The notes below the pieces were generated by a model. That model had not been told where the DNA came from, did not search any database, and worked only from the letters and a program-made list of their open reading frames with translations. A stretch of DNA of 64,000 nucleotides from Laburnicola sp. R22_1 (taxonomy: Eukaryota > Ascomycota > Dothideomycetes > Pleosporales > Didymosphaeriaceae): the NCBI GenBank assembly GCA_014281115.1, contig JACONQ010000010.1, positions 1,426,001 through 1,490,000 on the forward strand, given 5' to 3'. The position numbers and the translations under genes are program-made. Below are positions 46,203 through 57,966 of the stretch, one piece after another (the stretch's first letter is position 1; every line of letters starts with the position of its first letter).

Positions 46203-47429
46203 CCAAACTCTCCCGGAGGGGCCCTTGTACCTATGCGGGAGTTGTACTGTAACTGGCAGGATCAAATGATCGCGCTACAGCAGTACGCTACGCTACCGAA
46301 CGTGATTGATTGCATAATCAATAATGATCGCTTGTAGATCAGACGCCCCACGGTTTGATGGACATTGCTGCATAAAGGAGGCGAGCGATGTGATGAGGTT
46401 GCTTAGCCTTGCGCGTACACATGTACGTGCCACAATCTCGGGGAGAAACTAGCTCCGAAGTTATTAGGGTTTCGTGGGATTGCGCGGAAACTGGGAGATG
46501 GTAGGGACTCTACTATCTAGGGAGGTTGGTCGGATGAATAGGCAAATAAGCAAGTGGAGCGCTGAGGTCGAAGTATGCGGCGGATGAACCGGATGGACCG
46601 TTTGAGGTCTCCTACATGGCGGCGTGGGTAGCCTAGAGAAGTGTAGGTAGAGACAACCTAGTTCTGAGAGACTGGGTTCGGCACGGTAAACCGATGATAG
46701 AGGTACCAGTGCCGGGCTGTCCGCACACTGCAGCTTGAAACGGCTAGCGGTACGCTAACCTCACGATAGATGCTGATGCTGGCTTAGGTGGTTGTTGTGT
46801 GGAAGTCGGTTATGATCTACAGGGGACAGGCAAGCGCGGCCAAAACATGTCAGTGTCAGAGGCTAGACACGCATTGTACATGGCAACCGTTAATTGTGGT
46901 CGTGAGATTTGTCGCGTATCAAGAACACAGGTTGTCAATGACAGCCAAACGGCGTCGCCTTCAAATACGATGCTAAGCCTTCTCGCATCCGGCTACCCGG
47001 GCCTATACCTACCATGGTCAGTTGATATCACATCATGTGTACACGTCTCTGAGGTGTAACATGGGAGCAGTGTTGGGACAATGCTATAATATATGGGGAC
47101 CCGAACAGATATCTGCGCTTTCGGGTAGTATTTACTTTGTAGGTTCGAGGCTTTTAAAGTTTCTTGAATATTGAATTCGCAAGCAGGCCTGAAATCATCT
47201 TAGCCTCACCAGATAAATGTCCACACTGCAAGGATAACAAGTAACAATGACGTACGGCGCCGCGGCCTGCGAGAGCACAAAGCCCGCAATAATCCAGTTT
47301 TTTTTTTTTGGAACAGGCCCCAGGTCTTCGGACATGTCGGCGATGTTACCTTGGTAGTCTAAGCGGTGAGCGACATGCAGGCTGCAGCCCTGCTGCCCGA
47401 GGAACAGTCATCGTGAGGATCGCCAAGGA

Positions 47430-48130
47430 TTACCAGGAGCCTTCCCTTCCTTCGCCTTGTGGGTCAATTGTGAAGCCATGAGGGGATCTGCAAACAGAGA
47501 TGAAGCCGCGCGTGCAAGGCTCAAGCGTATCATAAGAGGCGCATGTGACTGACGTGCTTGCTAACTGCATAGAAAACTGCTGCATATTTCCAGACGCTTG
47601 CCTTACAGGAGGCTTGCAGACCACGGTTTCCCGCATCGTGCTGCGGACAGATACATCAGGCTGGGCATCCACGTCGGTCGCCGAGATTCCTTCGTGGGTC
47701 CTCTGGATGTGGACTGTTGATCTAGGATTCATTGCTATGACTCCGAAGACGTTCTCAATATCGAGCGCAGTGCGGAAAAGCACACCGCCCTTCAGCATGT
47801 CAATTCTCTTGCCCTGGCCCATGTTTGTAGCCGTAGTTAGGCGGCTATAGCTGTCAGTTTAAGCTCGAGTCCGAGGAGTATCCCGGATGGATGTCCGTAC
47901 CTACTTCGCAGCAGCTGGCTACCTAGGCTGCATGTATGTGCGTTTACGCAAGAGTCGCAGGACGCCATGAGAAAAAGCAACGTGGATATCCACTCGACAT
48001 CGCTGTCATAGCAAGCGATCTCGGTGGTGTCGCCGCTCAGCCTTGTCTGTCCATCTTCTTGATACGATGTGTGGCTCGGGTCGAGAATTGCCGGTCGGCT
48101 GACGCGGGCACCAGGCACCGGCACGAACAC
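47430..48130 (-). CDS. weak orphan gene candidate, 214 residues
   Basis: Two minus-strand frames join in phase by removal of 47845-47900 (donor GTACGG, branch CTGAC, acceptor CTATAG). The exons are 47901-48130 and 47430-47844. The predicted protein is Cys-containing near the middle (MASCDSCVNAHTC) and otherwise featureless. No domain, signal peptide or membrane helix is evident. The well-formed intron is the only positive evidence. The gene may instead start at the inner Met (about 47969). Confidence 0.3.
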
Positions 48131-51100
48131 GAGAAGGTCTCCAATGAGGTCTGATGAACCATGGCTCGGGAGGCGTGCGGAACACGATACTGAGTTTTCG
48201 CTGCTGACTGCTGACCGGCTTGGAGTCGTGCCTGCAGCGGGGCGTAGCTTACGCTTGGGTCAGGCCAGGAACGCGGTCGTCATGGTGGGTGGCACGGTGG
48301 CACCAACGTCGGGCCTTGCGCAACTCAGATCGGTGACAACTGCTCGGGATTCTCTTGCAGCGATATTGGTGCTGAGGTGCATGAGGGCTAGGATAGGCGT
48401 TTTGGGGATATGGGCTTGCTGTTGCGGCCTGACGAGATTGTGCAGCGGTCCGTTTGAGAATGTGGGCTGGTACTGGGAGCCCAAACGCAGACGAGAAACT
48501 CTCTCGCCAGAGAATTTGCTCATCAGCGTGTCCTCGTAGTTTATCCGTCTTCAGCCTGACCAGGATACATGGACGCCGAATGGTTTGCCCGCACTCCAAA
48601 CTGGAGCCGAGGACAAGACGAGTGAACGAAGCACAGAAGCCCCGCGGCCGAGCGGTCCTTCGCGAGCCTGATAGCGAGGTGTCTCAGATGGACCAGCGGC
48701 CGTGACCGCTTGCAGTGTGCGTTTCGTTGGGATCCATGCATGTCGTGGACTGCTGACGTGAACCCGGGCTGCCGCGGGATGAATGTGGGGTTCGTTTGAT
48801 GGGGGCGACTTCAAGACGCACCACCTGGCACCTGGGCGCTGTGTGGAAGAGAAAAGTCACGCGGTCCGCCTTGATGCGCGATGATATGAGCGGTCAACTA
48901 GCGGTGGACGACGGGTCCTCTATGCGTCACAGCAACATGCGAGGTCCCACGCCAACTGAAGCCGTCCGCAGCCGGCGCAGCCATGAGCTTGGAAAGCGGG
49001 ACTGGGGTGGCCGTATAGGTGCACGGCTACGACGACGTGGATGCTCGAGGGGAGCTGAGGGCTGATCCGCAACGGCTCACGGCCACCAAAGATGCTGCAT
49101 GTGGTGGGACGTGGTGTTGGAGTGAAGCTCATTGGTGCAAGTGGTCTGGGACAGAATGTACATGGTGGCGATCATTGAAGATCAAGTAATTAGAGCTAGC
49201 CGATGCATTGGGTATACCGTTAATCCTGGGCCTGAAAGCCTCCACATTGCAACTCCCGAATTCATGTTTCCCAAATCTATGCTATATGTACAGATACATG
49301 TGCCCATCGCGCCAACTTATGCATGTACAAAGCAATGAGAAATGCGCTCATGATTAAAATGACCGTACTAGAGAACAGCATCCAAAAGAAATTGCTGACG
49401 CCATCCACGCGAACCAGCGTGTTGTAGACGAAGAAGAGAAACCCCGGTGGTGAGTCAGAGGCCTGCTGGCAAGGTAGCCATTCCAAGGCTTGACCAGATC
49501 CAGGAAGATGTCGGTCGGGACAATGCTGAGGCGTCCAAGGAATGCAGCCGGCAAGGCATCAGCAGGCTTTGGCGTTGACGTGATCGTGCCTGGCATGCGT
49601 GCCCACGTTGGTACGCCTTGTTCCGTCGAGTTTAGCGGCTTGTGGCTGAATGATGCTGGAAGAGGTGATTTCGATCTGATCGCGGGCTAAAGCATGCGAA
49701 TCCTGCATATGGTTGACAGGCGAAACTAGTTGTGTCACGACGAGGAGTAGGTGTTCCAATGCAAACATTAGAGCGAGTTGGTGACGCGGAGTATGTTGTT
49801 GGTAGATAGTGATGTCGGATAAAGTGTGCCATAGCCGGATGCGACTCGAGGTGGACAAGGGTAACAGGTTGCGTGGACGGCTCCTATTTCGAAGGCACCG
49901 GAGGAAGAGGACGAGTGGGTGGAGGGCCCGGGCATGGTGGGAGGTTTTGTGTCGTCATTTCGACCTCGTTGTAGAAGACGGCCATTGATGCTCTTTGGAA
50001 TTGGAGGAGATGGGTACGTGATTGGTGTGGAGACGAGTTGTTGGACGTCGTAGTTGTAGTATGAGAGTAGCCTGTGTTGAAAGACTTATATAGGTGTCGT
50101 AGGCAGGCGTGACTGGATGGCTGATGGAACGAAAGTCGTGGGTAGCGGCGGGGGGCAGCTGTATTTATGTTGGTGCACTGAAATTGCAATCTCCAAAATG
50201 TCGGTCAGGCTATGTGACGATGGTGTAATAATACCTCCTGCACCTAGGCATGGTCCGAGCGGTGAGCTGATGAGCCGAAAGTGGGCCTGCCCTGACGCAC
50301 ACGCTAGCCGAGCAGCGTGCACCCTAGTCAAATTGCAGCACGGATTGCAACAACCACGGAGGCATCGCCTTCCTTGTCGTTTCATCATCCTCGTGACTGT
50401 GTGAAGATCCTGTTGATCCAATCCCATGGCTGCCTTGGTAGCCGTGTGGTAGCCCGTCGCACGCTGCCATGCCGCACAGCACATTGCCGTCGTTGATACG
50501 GTAGCCCAGCGGCATGCCAACCGGTACTTCTGACATCACACCCACATCGACCACGCTTCCCTGTCAATTGATAGTTGTGCTGCTTCGGGCTTGTCATGCT
50601 AACTGGGTTTTTGCAGTAGCGATGCTGGGAATTAGCGCGAACGGTGAATGAAGTGAATCAAAACTAGCGCCCTCCTTTTCAGGCGAAAAGCCACCGACGA
50701 GATGGTGCAGCAACTTCAACACTGGCCCAAACGCCTCAGCGCCACCGTGCGAGCACCGAGGAGTCGCCGCGAAAAGGTCTTCACGCCTGTCCCGTGTCCC
50801 GCTCAGCACCTGACACAGCAACAGCCATCGACCAGCCTCAGAAAGGAAAATGAAATTCACCGTCCTCTTTGATGGCGTTACGTGAAGATCTAGCACGCCT
50901 TCTCCCGCCTTCTACCGGCCTTCCACAACAAGTCCAACAGGCAAATTTGTCCCCCTTGATTTGCAGGCTCCGGCCATGCTGCCCCGCTTGGCCACGGGCA
51001 GCCGTTGGTCGTGGGCCTGGGAGATGCTGGCATCCATTCATTGATCATTCATCAGCTGCCCAAACGTGGGTTGCACCCAAAGCCCTTGGGCCCTGCGTAC

Positions 51101-52467
51101 AAAGGCTGAGAAATAGATACGCAAGGAAGTGGGCTAGTCGCTAGGTAGCATGCTCGTCATGATTATTTCTCTCTTCCGACGCCCTGTCGTGCTACTCGTA
51201 TTCCGCCCCCTGCTTGCATGCGCTGGCCTTGTTTGCTGCTCTCCTTTGATGCGCAACCGCACCGGCAACGCCGGATTACAAAGATTCCAGAGATCAGAAA
51301 GACGCAGGATGGCGCCCACCAACGACGAATTCCGGAGCGGCGACGCGGCCATCCCCAGCTGAACACTGTTTGTCGCAGCTGCTGTACATAGCCCACGTGG
51401 ATGCACGGATCGCTCCGCACACTTCTGGAACCCCCGTGCTTTTTTTCCCTTGCGTTGCGCAATTGTCTCTCCAGACACACATGGAATCTTGGTCCTGTCG
51501 TTTGCGCCCCTTTCCAAGAGCCTGCCGACATTCAGCGTTTGCTTCGCAGTTAGAGCCATTGTTTGGTATTAACGCTTTCGGTCAGTCGGAGGTACTCGGC
51601 CACTCGCGGTCTTTCGATTTTCGGAGAAAAACTGAGTATCAGCCGCAAGGGGCCGAGTAGAGGGCCTTTTGCGGCGACAGATGGCTAGTGTGGGTCGGAT
51701 CTTCAGGGGTACTGCAGCGTCCAGTCCACTTCGCAGCTTATTAAAAGTGGTAGACGACCCCATCAAATCAATTTGGTCACCTCCAAAGTTCAGTAAGTAC
51801 TGTAACTTGCAGCATGCTCCCAGTAACTGAAGCATGTTTTGTCGGCGCTGTCACCCTGGTCGATGCCAACCCGACCTCGGCGTCTCTTCAAAAAGTATGT
51901 GCTTTGTGCTGTGTCGTCTTGGTTGACTGTTGCCTTGTCCCAGCAGCGCGGAAACTGTGGAGAGAGCACAGAACGACGCCTGTCCTTCCTCATCCTTCGG
52001 GTCAGATCGCTCGCCTACGTAAATTGTAGCTTCTAGTGGCTCGTACTACGTGCTTTTACGGATATTGGGATCCCATTGTGGTGCGCAACATATGTACCCG
52101 TATGTAGCATTGTCCGTTGACCGGTACACAAACGAACGAGCTCCGCTCGTCGGCAAAGGTCGGTTGTCGGCAACGAATGCAGTCCTGTACTCTTGATACA
52201 GCTGTCAAACCACTGCTCTGGTATTGCAGGTACGCGTGGTTGCACCGGCCGATGATCAGCACCCTGGGGCACACCAGCGTTTCGGAGAGGGAGGAACAGA
52301 ACCAACGAAGCGAAGCATGATGACCTCAAACTCATCATACAGAGGCACGGGTACCTGAAAACCCCGTACTACGTATGCAAGGTACGACTAGCCCCACGCC
52401 ACGCTTGGTGCGACTTTACCATAACCGGCGAGACTTACTCCTCTCTGTGTTAGATGCGTGCCATATA

Positions 52468-53995
52468 CGGAGGTGCCTTTCAAAAGTCTTTTCCTGGACC
52501 GTGCACAGTGGCGCAAGCTAAAAACGCCACCAAATTCTTCGTACGAGAGACATCTCTATTCAATATCAACCCAATCATCTACTATAGGAGCTTCAAACCG
52601 TCGTACCTTCTCAGTCTTACCCTCTCTATACTCATTACCACCTTCAAGACGAAGAATCTCCTGAATATGCCGCTCAATCCTCTCAATCCAAGCCTGAATC
52701 CGCCACTGGTCTAACTCCCCCCATGCCTCTTGCCATACACGCTCTGCCTCAGCTCTTGACCGAGGAGACCCTTTCTTTGTTGTTACTCTTTTCATATGAG
52801 GCCAGGCTGGCTCAATCATATTCAAGTCAGGGGAGTTTCCAGGCCATAGTAATTGTACGACCCTAGCCAAGCTATAGAGCCTGTCTTTATAGAAAGACTT
52901 ATGTGGGCTTGCACCATCCTCTTGAACTATTACCCCAGGTTGAGTCTTCTCACATTCTCGTACGAAGGGAATTAGTTTAGGAATAACAACCTGACGGCAG
53001 TATCTCCACCAATCAATCCCAGTTCCGCTCCCTCTTTCAAGCTTACCATGCTTTCTATCCCACTTCCATTGTGGTTTTCGTCCTGGCTGATTTCGAAGGC
53101 CCATTCGAGCCAAAGGCGTATTTAGCTCCCACTCTGCCTTAAGAATAGGCTCGAGTTCTCTATTTATAGCTTCTAGTTCTTGATCTGCAATCTTTCTTTC
53201 GCTCTTTGTCTCTGCCTTCCAGATATGACATGGGCCTTTTAAGTCGTACGAAAAGCAACCCCAAAACATAAACTCAGAGAACCCCTTCCACCGCGGCCGA
53301 ATGCAGGACTTAACAAAACGCTCAGAAGGTAGACGCCAAACGCGGTATCCCCCTCTTCGAAGACCATAGACAACAGATATCTCATCAGACCAGATAACCT
53401 TTTTCCAGTCTTCAATCGTCCAGTCCTTATAATCAAGAGCAAATTGATAACAGGCTCGCTTCATCTCATCTGTTAGCCCTGGTTTGCGGGTGGGCTTTGT
53501 CTTTTAATATCCAGATGCTCTAAGGATTCGCCAGACTGTGATATCTGACACTTCTCCAATCTCTGCTGCGATTTGAGCGCAGGTCTTCTCGCAAGCATAT
53601 CGATCTTAACAGACCTTTAACAGTACATCTTCAACTAGCTCCTCAGTTTGCTTCTTTGGGCGGCCAGATTAATTGCCATCTTCAACGTATTTGTCAAGGA
53701 TCGTCTTGCTCTCAGCGGGGTTTAGTCCTCGGGTGATAGCCTTGCGATAGATAGCATTAACCGTGCGCGGCTGGATTCCAGTTATAGACTCGATCTCAGT
53801 ATTTGAAAAGCCAGCCAGCTTTAGAGTCAAGGCTTGAGCTCGGGTGGCAATGTCGTACGAAGGCATTATCAGGTAGATAGAAGAGTAGCAATGATGAAGA
53901 TTGAGGGATTTTTGCTATGAGGGGTGCTAGCGCCAAGAGCAGTGGCTTACGCCACCGTGCACGGTCCAGGAAAAGACTTTTGAAAGGCACCTCCG
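52468..53995 (-). mobile_element. Tc1/mariner-type DNA transposon, inactivated
   Basis: The element is 1528 bp, with 52-bp terminal inverted repeats (52468-52519 and 53944-53995) that start CGGAGGTGCCTTTCAAAAGT and differ at three positions, all transitions. It is flanked on both sides by TA (52466-52467 and 53996-53997), the canonical target duplication of this superfamily. It encodes one transposase on the minus strand with DD34E catalytic spacing. Three in-frame TAA codons disable it. Complete ends and near-identical repeats suggest a fairly recent insertion, later silenced. Confidence 0.9.
52556..53866 (-). pseudogene. Tc1/mariner DD34E transposase with three nonsense codons
   Basis: The frame runs 437 codons without any frameshift. 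It starts with a helix-turn-helix region (FSNTEIESITGIQPRTVNAI) and continues into a DDE core. That core has Asp161 (WSDEIS), Asp317 (QEDGASPHKS) and Glu352 (SPDLNMIEPAW), with 34 residues between the last two. In-frame TAA codons occur at 53669-53671, 53606-53608 and 53504-53506, all in the N-terminal DNA-binding half. Each is what a CAA glutamine codon becomes after a CpA-to-TpA change, the RIP signature. The protein would cut and paste the element via its terminal repeats; as it stands it cannot be made whole. Confidence 0.88.
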
Positions 53996-54834
53996 TAGTC
54001 TCGCCCACCATAACCGATATCCTGGTCAACCAGGCACGGCCGAACCACGAAACGGACACCACAATAGCTTGGGAACCACGGCAACGCCGGAAGCAAAGTT
54101 TCCTTTCCACCGTCCGGCGTCAACGAATGAGTCCAACATGTCACATTCCTCTCATACCCAACGGCAACTCGGTCACAAAGTGCGCCCACAGAAGGCAGCT
54201 GCAACGATACATCGCAATATGCGCCAGTCGTCTATGAATTATGCTCGATATTGCAGATGCTCTCCGTTCGAGGAGCCGATTACGCTGCTGTATGTGCGAG
54301 CATACCGACACCCTAACCTAAGGAGAGGTATTCTGTACTGGGGAGGAATGGCAAGGTCTTTCCTCTTCTGCTCGCCTGTCTTGCCGTCCGAACCCTGATT
54401 GTGGCTGACGCTGATCCTGATCTCGGGAGACGCCCCGCTGCACGCAATATACAGTAGTCTAGGACTGCCGTCGACGATAATGCCGTGCAGAACGTTGACG
54501 ACGAAATTATTGTTATTTTGTGTATATTTTGTTACTACTACTATGTGCTAGGTACTAGGTTTTAGTGCCTTTTATTTTACTCCTCTCTGTGTATAGTGTG
54601 GACTTAACCTTAGTTAGAATCTTAACACAACGAAGATCTTTAATACAGTAGCCTTGTGAACGCATTGTTTTTCTTGGGAGTGGGCGTCCACGTGGTGGAT
54701 ATTTCTGGCGCCGCGTGATGGTCATCTCTGTGAATGAACTCGTACATATAAAGGTTCGCTTCGATAGGACTTGCCTAGTTCGGCTGCGTGCCTGGTTTGT
54801 ATCCCAGACAGACATGCATGTCTCCGTGGCTGGC
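53996..54834. other. intergenic between transposon and next gene
   Basis: Apart from repeat copy B (54464-54645), nothing with coding or RNA-gene character was recognised. Confidence 0.45.
54464..54645. repeat. dispersed repeat, copy B (~182 bp)
   Basis: This is the partner of 45041-45219, same strand, 9.4 kb apart. Copy B keeps more C and G at the variable positions (for example GACGACGAAATT where copy A has AACAATAAAATT), so it is probably closer to the original. It lacks the 16-bp flanking direct repeat of copy A. Confidence 0.7.
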
Positions 54835-55762
54835 TTAGCCAAGATCTTCGTCGTCGTCTACCTGCTCAGCCGCCGCTTGGGTGGACACCCAGTTTTCGAG
54901 CATTTGTTGGCTTGAGACGGCCGTGCTGTTGTTCCTTGCTTGGGATCGCGTCCCTCTTCGTTTTACAACCAGGCACAAAATCCTTCCATATATAGAGAAG
55001 CCATCGTACGATGTATTGAGCCCGAGTTTCTTTTTCTGATCTCGTTCACCCACCGCACGTGTGGCCTGCCCCTCGCTTCCACCAGCTTCCGGAATATCAG
55101 TGAGATTGATGGGCTCATCGTCCTCCTCTCTGATAACGATAGGCTCAGTTGATTCGTCGTTGATAACCATTGGCTGCTCGTTGGTTCCCGTCAGCCAGCC
55201 GGTCAATTTGCCCGCGTTGCTCTGAATACGAGATTTATCTTTGAGGACTTTCTGCTTTGTCAAGACGGAATGCCGAGACGAGTGCTCTGTCAGAAAGATG
55301 GAAACCTCGAAATCATCTACCGGGCATTAGCATTGACGAATCGGCGTCATTGCCATGTGAACCACCAAAAGCAGTGGCTGCACAAGGTTACTCACCCTCA
55401 ACAACCACGTCTTTGACGCCCTTCTTTTTCGCTTTTCCTCGGCCCCGGCCAGCCGCGCGTTCATTCTCCTCTCGAAGCTTGGGCAGCACGAGTGGGCGTA
55501 CAGCTTGAATGACGCGCGGAAGGGCGGGATTGTCTCGTCTCAGCAGCCATGTCTCGGCGTCAGAAGGACGGTCACTGCCAAAGTAAGGGCGCAGTCAGTA
55601 AGGGTCCGAGGAAGTGCGAAGACGGCCCTAGACCAGCCAACACTCACTACCCAGGAATCAGCATAGGTGATCCAATGAGGTGTAACGCGGGCTCACCAGG
55701 TAGACGCGCACTTCCAAGACGGAGTGTTTCGTGATTCTCAGATATCTCCTGATCGGGGCCAT
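54835..55762 (-). CDS. conserved fungal protein of unknown function, first junction uncertain
   Basis: The supported exons are 55396-55574 and 54835-about 55322, joined by a GTGAGT...GGTAG intron with a GCTAAT branch site. They encode PSDAETWLLRRDNPALPRV, VVVEDDFEVSIFLTEHSS, a Lys/acidic middle, and YDGFSIYGRILCLVVKRRG near the end. A plausible first exon starts at 55762 (MAPIRRYLRITKHSVLEVRV) and ends at a GTGAGC donor (55696). But its phase (0) does not match the acceptor at 55575, where the next exon needs two extra bases. Either the exon 1/2 boundary is elsewhere, there is a small extra exon, or the gene has lost a base. I do not know the function. A basic Lys/Arg tract suggests nuclear location. 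Confidence 0.55.
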
Positions 55763-55971
55763 CCCAAGGTTATGTAGACTTTCCGTGTCCCAGGTAGCCG
55801 GTGGACTTCGGATGTTGACATGAATGACGTTACTCGAATGCATGGCGGGAAGGGGCGTTTTAGCAAAATACGCTATCACGTGCTCGCGTATAGCCAAGCT
55901 TTTGCGTGTGATCGACGCGAACATCAAGCAGCTTGCTCCGGCTGGCGTTCAGACACGCATAGCAGTAACCA
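55763..55971. promoter_or_regulatory. shared intergenic promoter, unknown gene and sam37
   Basis: If the ATG at 55762 is right, the minus-strand gene and sam37 diverge from this 209-bp interval, which must hold both promoters. No defined motif is named. Confidence 0.45.
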
Positions 55972-57377
55972 ATGGTTCTTGAGCTCCATGTATGGGGTCC
56001 GGCCTTTGGGCTTCCGTCCATTGATGCTGCCTGCATTGCTGCGATAGGATACTTCAATGCCATCGTTCCTCGCAGTCAATGGACACTTGTAGCCGACTAT
56101 GACCCTTCGATCAGTCCTCAAGGTACGCTATCTTGACGTGGCTGACGTGTGTCTTCTGACTGTCAACAGGAGACTTCCCGTTACTTGTGCACGCCGATGA
56201 TAGGGTCACTGGATTTGCCAACATCGTCTCCTACCTTCGCAACCTCGCGGACCCACACGATCTTGACGACCACTTGACGCCCAAAGAGCGGACAGAGAGC
56301 ATAGCGTATGGTTTCTCTGTATCTCTCAATATATGCTGCTTGTTCTAACATGGTCGCTGTAGATTCAGCTCATTTCTCGAATCAACTGCGAGCCCGCTCC
56401 TAGACCTCTATCTCTACGTTTCGTCCGAGAATTACAACTGCACAACATCCGCCGCATACACCGCGATACTACCATGGCATACAAACTATACATTGCCCCC
56501 AAGACGTCGGGATCTGGCGAGGGCACGAACGGCTCATCTGGGCCTGAGTAGCCTGGATGTGACCGAGGCCAGCCAAGACAATGGCGGCCCTGGGAGGGGC
56601 ACCGCGACTTCAGAATACGAAGCTGCGAAAAGAGCCGCCGGCATACCAACAGACGATCGGCCAAAAGCTCTCAATATGGGTCGAGCCAAGGGCGTGGGTG
56701 GTCTTCTCAGCTCCCCGATTTATGCCGCCCGTTTTAAGCTCGATAGGCTGTCGAACGAGCTCTTACAACCTCTGGCAGATCGTCTGGCCGGCAAGGATTA
56801 CATTCTGGACGGCGTCAGGCCGTCCAGTCTGGACTGTGTAGCTTTTGGCTATTTAGCATTGCTGCTGTCCGCCCCCGTACCACAAGCATGGGTGAAGGAA
56901 GCAATACAAACCCAGTTCCCCCGGATCAACAAATACATTCAAAAACTACGCAGAGACCTGCTAGGGAACGGAGAGATAAGGCCTGCAGATGTCTGGTCAG
57001 TCGCCGAGGCACAGGCAACGGCCAGCGATTTGGACATGCAACTACCCTGGGTAAGCAGATCTCCCAGAGGGCTTCTCCCACAACTTTCCCGGGCAGTACA
57101 CGCTTCCATTCTGCCCTCAGCTTTGCAGCGCAGCGCAGCAGTGCAAGACGGACGCACAGGACGCCCGGAAAGCGTAGCATCGTCACTACCGAGTCCATTC
57201 TCCGTGAGCGCGCTCGCCATGATGACATCCGCCCTTGCTACGGGACTCACTGCATTGGCGATCTACCACCGCCGCTCGCCCCGAGAGGGTCCTATTGTCT
57301 TCTGGGCGCTTCGACCTCAGCAGCCTGTATTGGACGGATTTGGTGTTGAAAGCTTCCTGAGCGCGCTCCCGAGATGA
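55972..57377 (+). CDS. sam37: mitochondrial outer-membrane sorting protein Sam37/metaxin
   Basis: Three exons (55972-56122, 56170-56305, 56363-57377; introns 47 and 57 bp) give 433 residues. The N-terminus (MVLELHVWGPAFGLPSIDAA, then a GDFPLL stretch and ANIVSYL) is the thioredoxin/GST-N-like metaxin domain. Residues about 220-310 (KDYILDGVRPSSLDCVAFGYLALLL) match the GST-C part typical of Sam37/Tom37. A hydrophobic helix near the end (about 378-397, ALAMMTSALATGLTALAIY) would anchor it in the outer membrane. Sam37 is a subunit of the SAM/TOB complex that inserts beta-barrel proteins. Normal length. Confidence 0.85.
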
Positions 57378-57966
57378 GCTTTTTCCTTCAGTCCAGCTGT
57401 AATATCAAACGTTGTGATGAGCATCGGCGCTATAAACCCAAATACATACCAAGCCTGGCCATGCGCTCAATCTTGTCGCGTGTGCGTCCCAAGCATTGAG
57501 TTTCCTTGGGCCGCGCGGAGCCCACTGGGGGCAACTGCCCGCGCACAAAAACGTCAGAGACCACAATGACGCACACCCTAAAACCGTGATGTCCCGAAGC
57601 AGGTTAGGGGACCATCGTTCCGTACATACGTATACAGATTCACCAAACTGGTGGCTGTGAGCAGGGCTGTTGCTGAGCACGGAAGCGCACATCAGCACAC
57701 ATGGGTTCGTAAGAGCCAATTGGGCTCGACACAACACGTCTTGCAACGCATCGAGCCTGGTTTCCGCGGTGATGAGGTGATGGGCGGCGTTCGGTGGGGA
57801 TGATCGACGGAAGCTTGGCTTCACGGGACGGCTACGTCATTGTCTAGGCCCCTCCTCGCAAACAACGAAACGCCGCTTCCCTCGACGTCAGCCTTCCTCC
57901 ACACCACCACCACCCCGCTGCACACTGTAGATCGATTTTAGATCATTCCCGCCTCCATTCGCAAAG
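57378..57966. other. intergenic; promoter of pil1
   Basis: It ends in a CACCACCACC-rich and pyrimidine-rich stretch just before the pil1 ATG, typical of a highly expressed fungal gene. No other feature was seen. Confidence 0.45.

Larger units (their letters stand above)
44689..52465. other. ~7.8-kb gene-poor, repeat-bearing region
   Basis: Apart from one weak gene model (47430-48130 minus) and the repeats listed separately, I find only short overlapping frames. Two A/T-rich patches occur (45000-45240 and about 45910-46150), and a poly-T run lies at about 47300-47310. A minus-strand frame ending in a Pro-rich motif (PPCPGPPPTRPLPPVPSK, 49884-50189) was noted but lacks support. Confidence 0.5.

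Noticed and set aside
49884..50189. Minus-strand ORF ending in a Pro-rich SH3-ligand-like tail
   Set aside because: Short, Ser/Thr/His low-complexity, no splice evidence and no conserved start; not distinguishable from chance.
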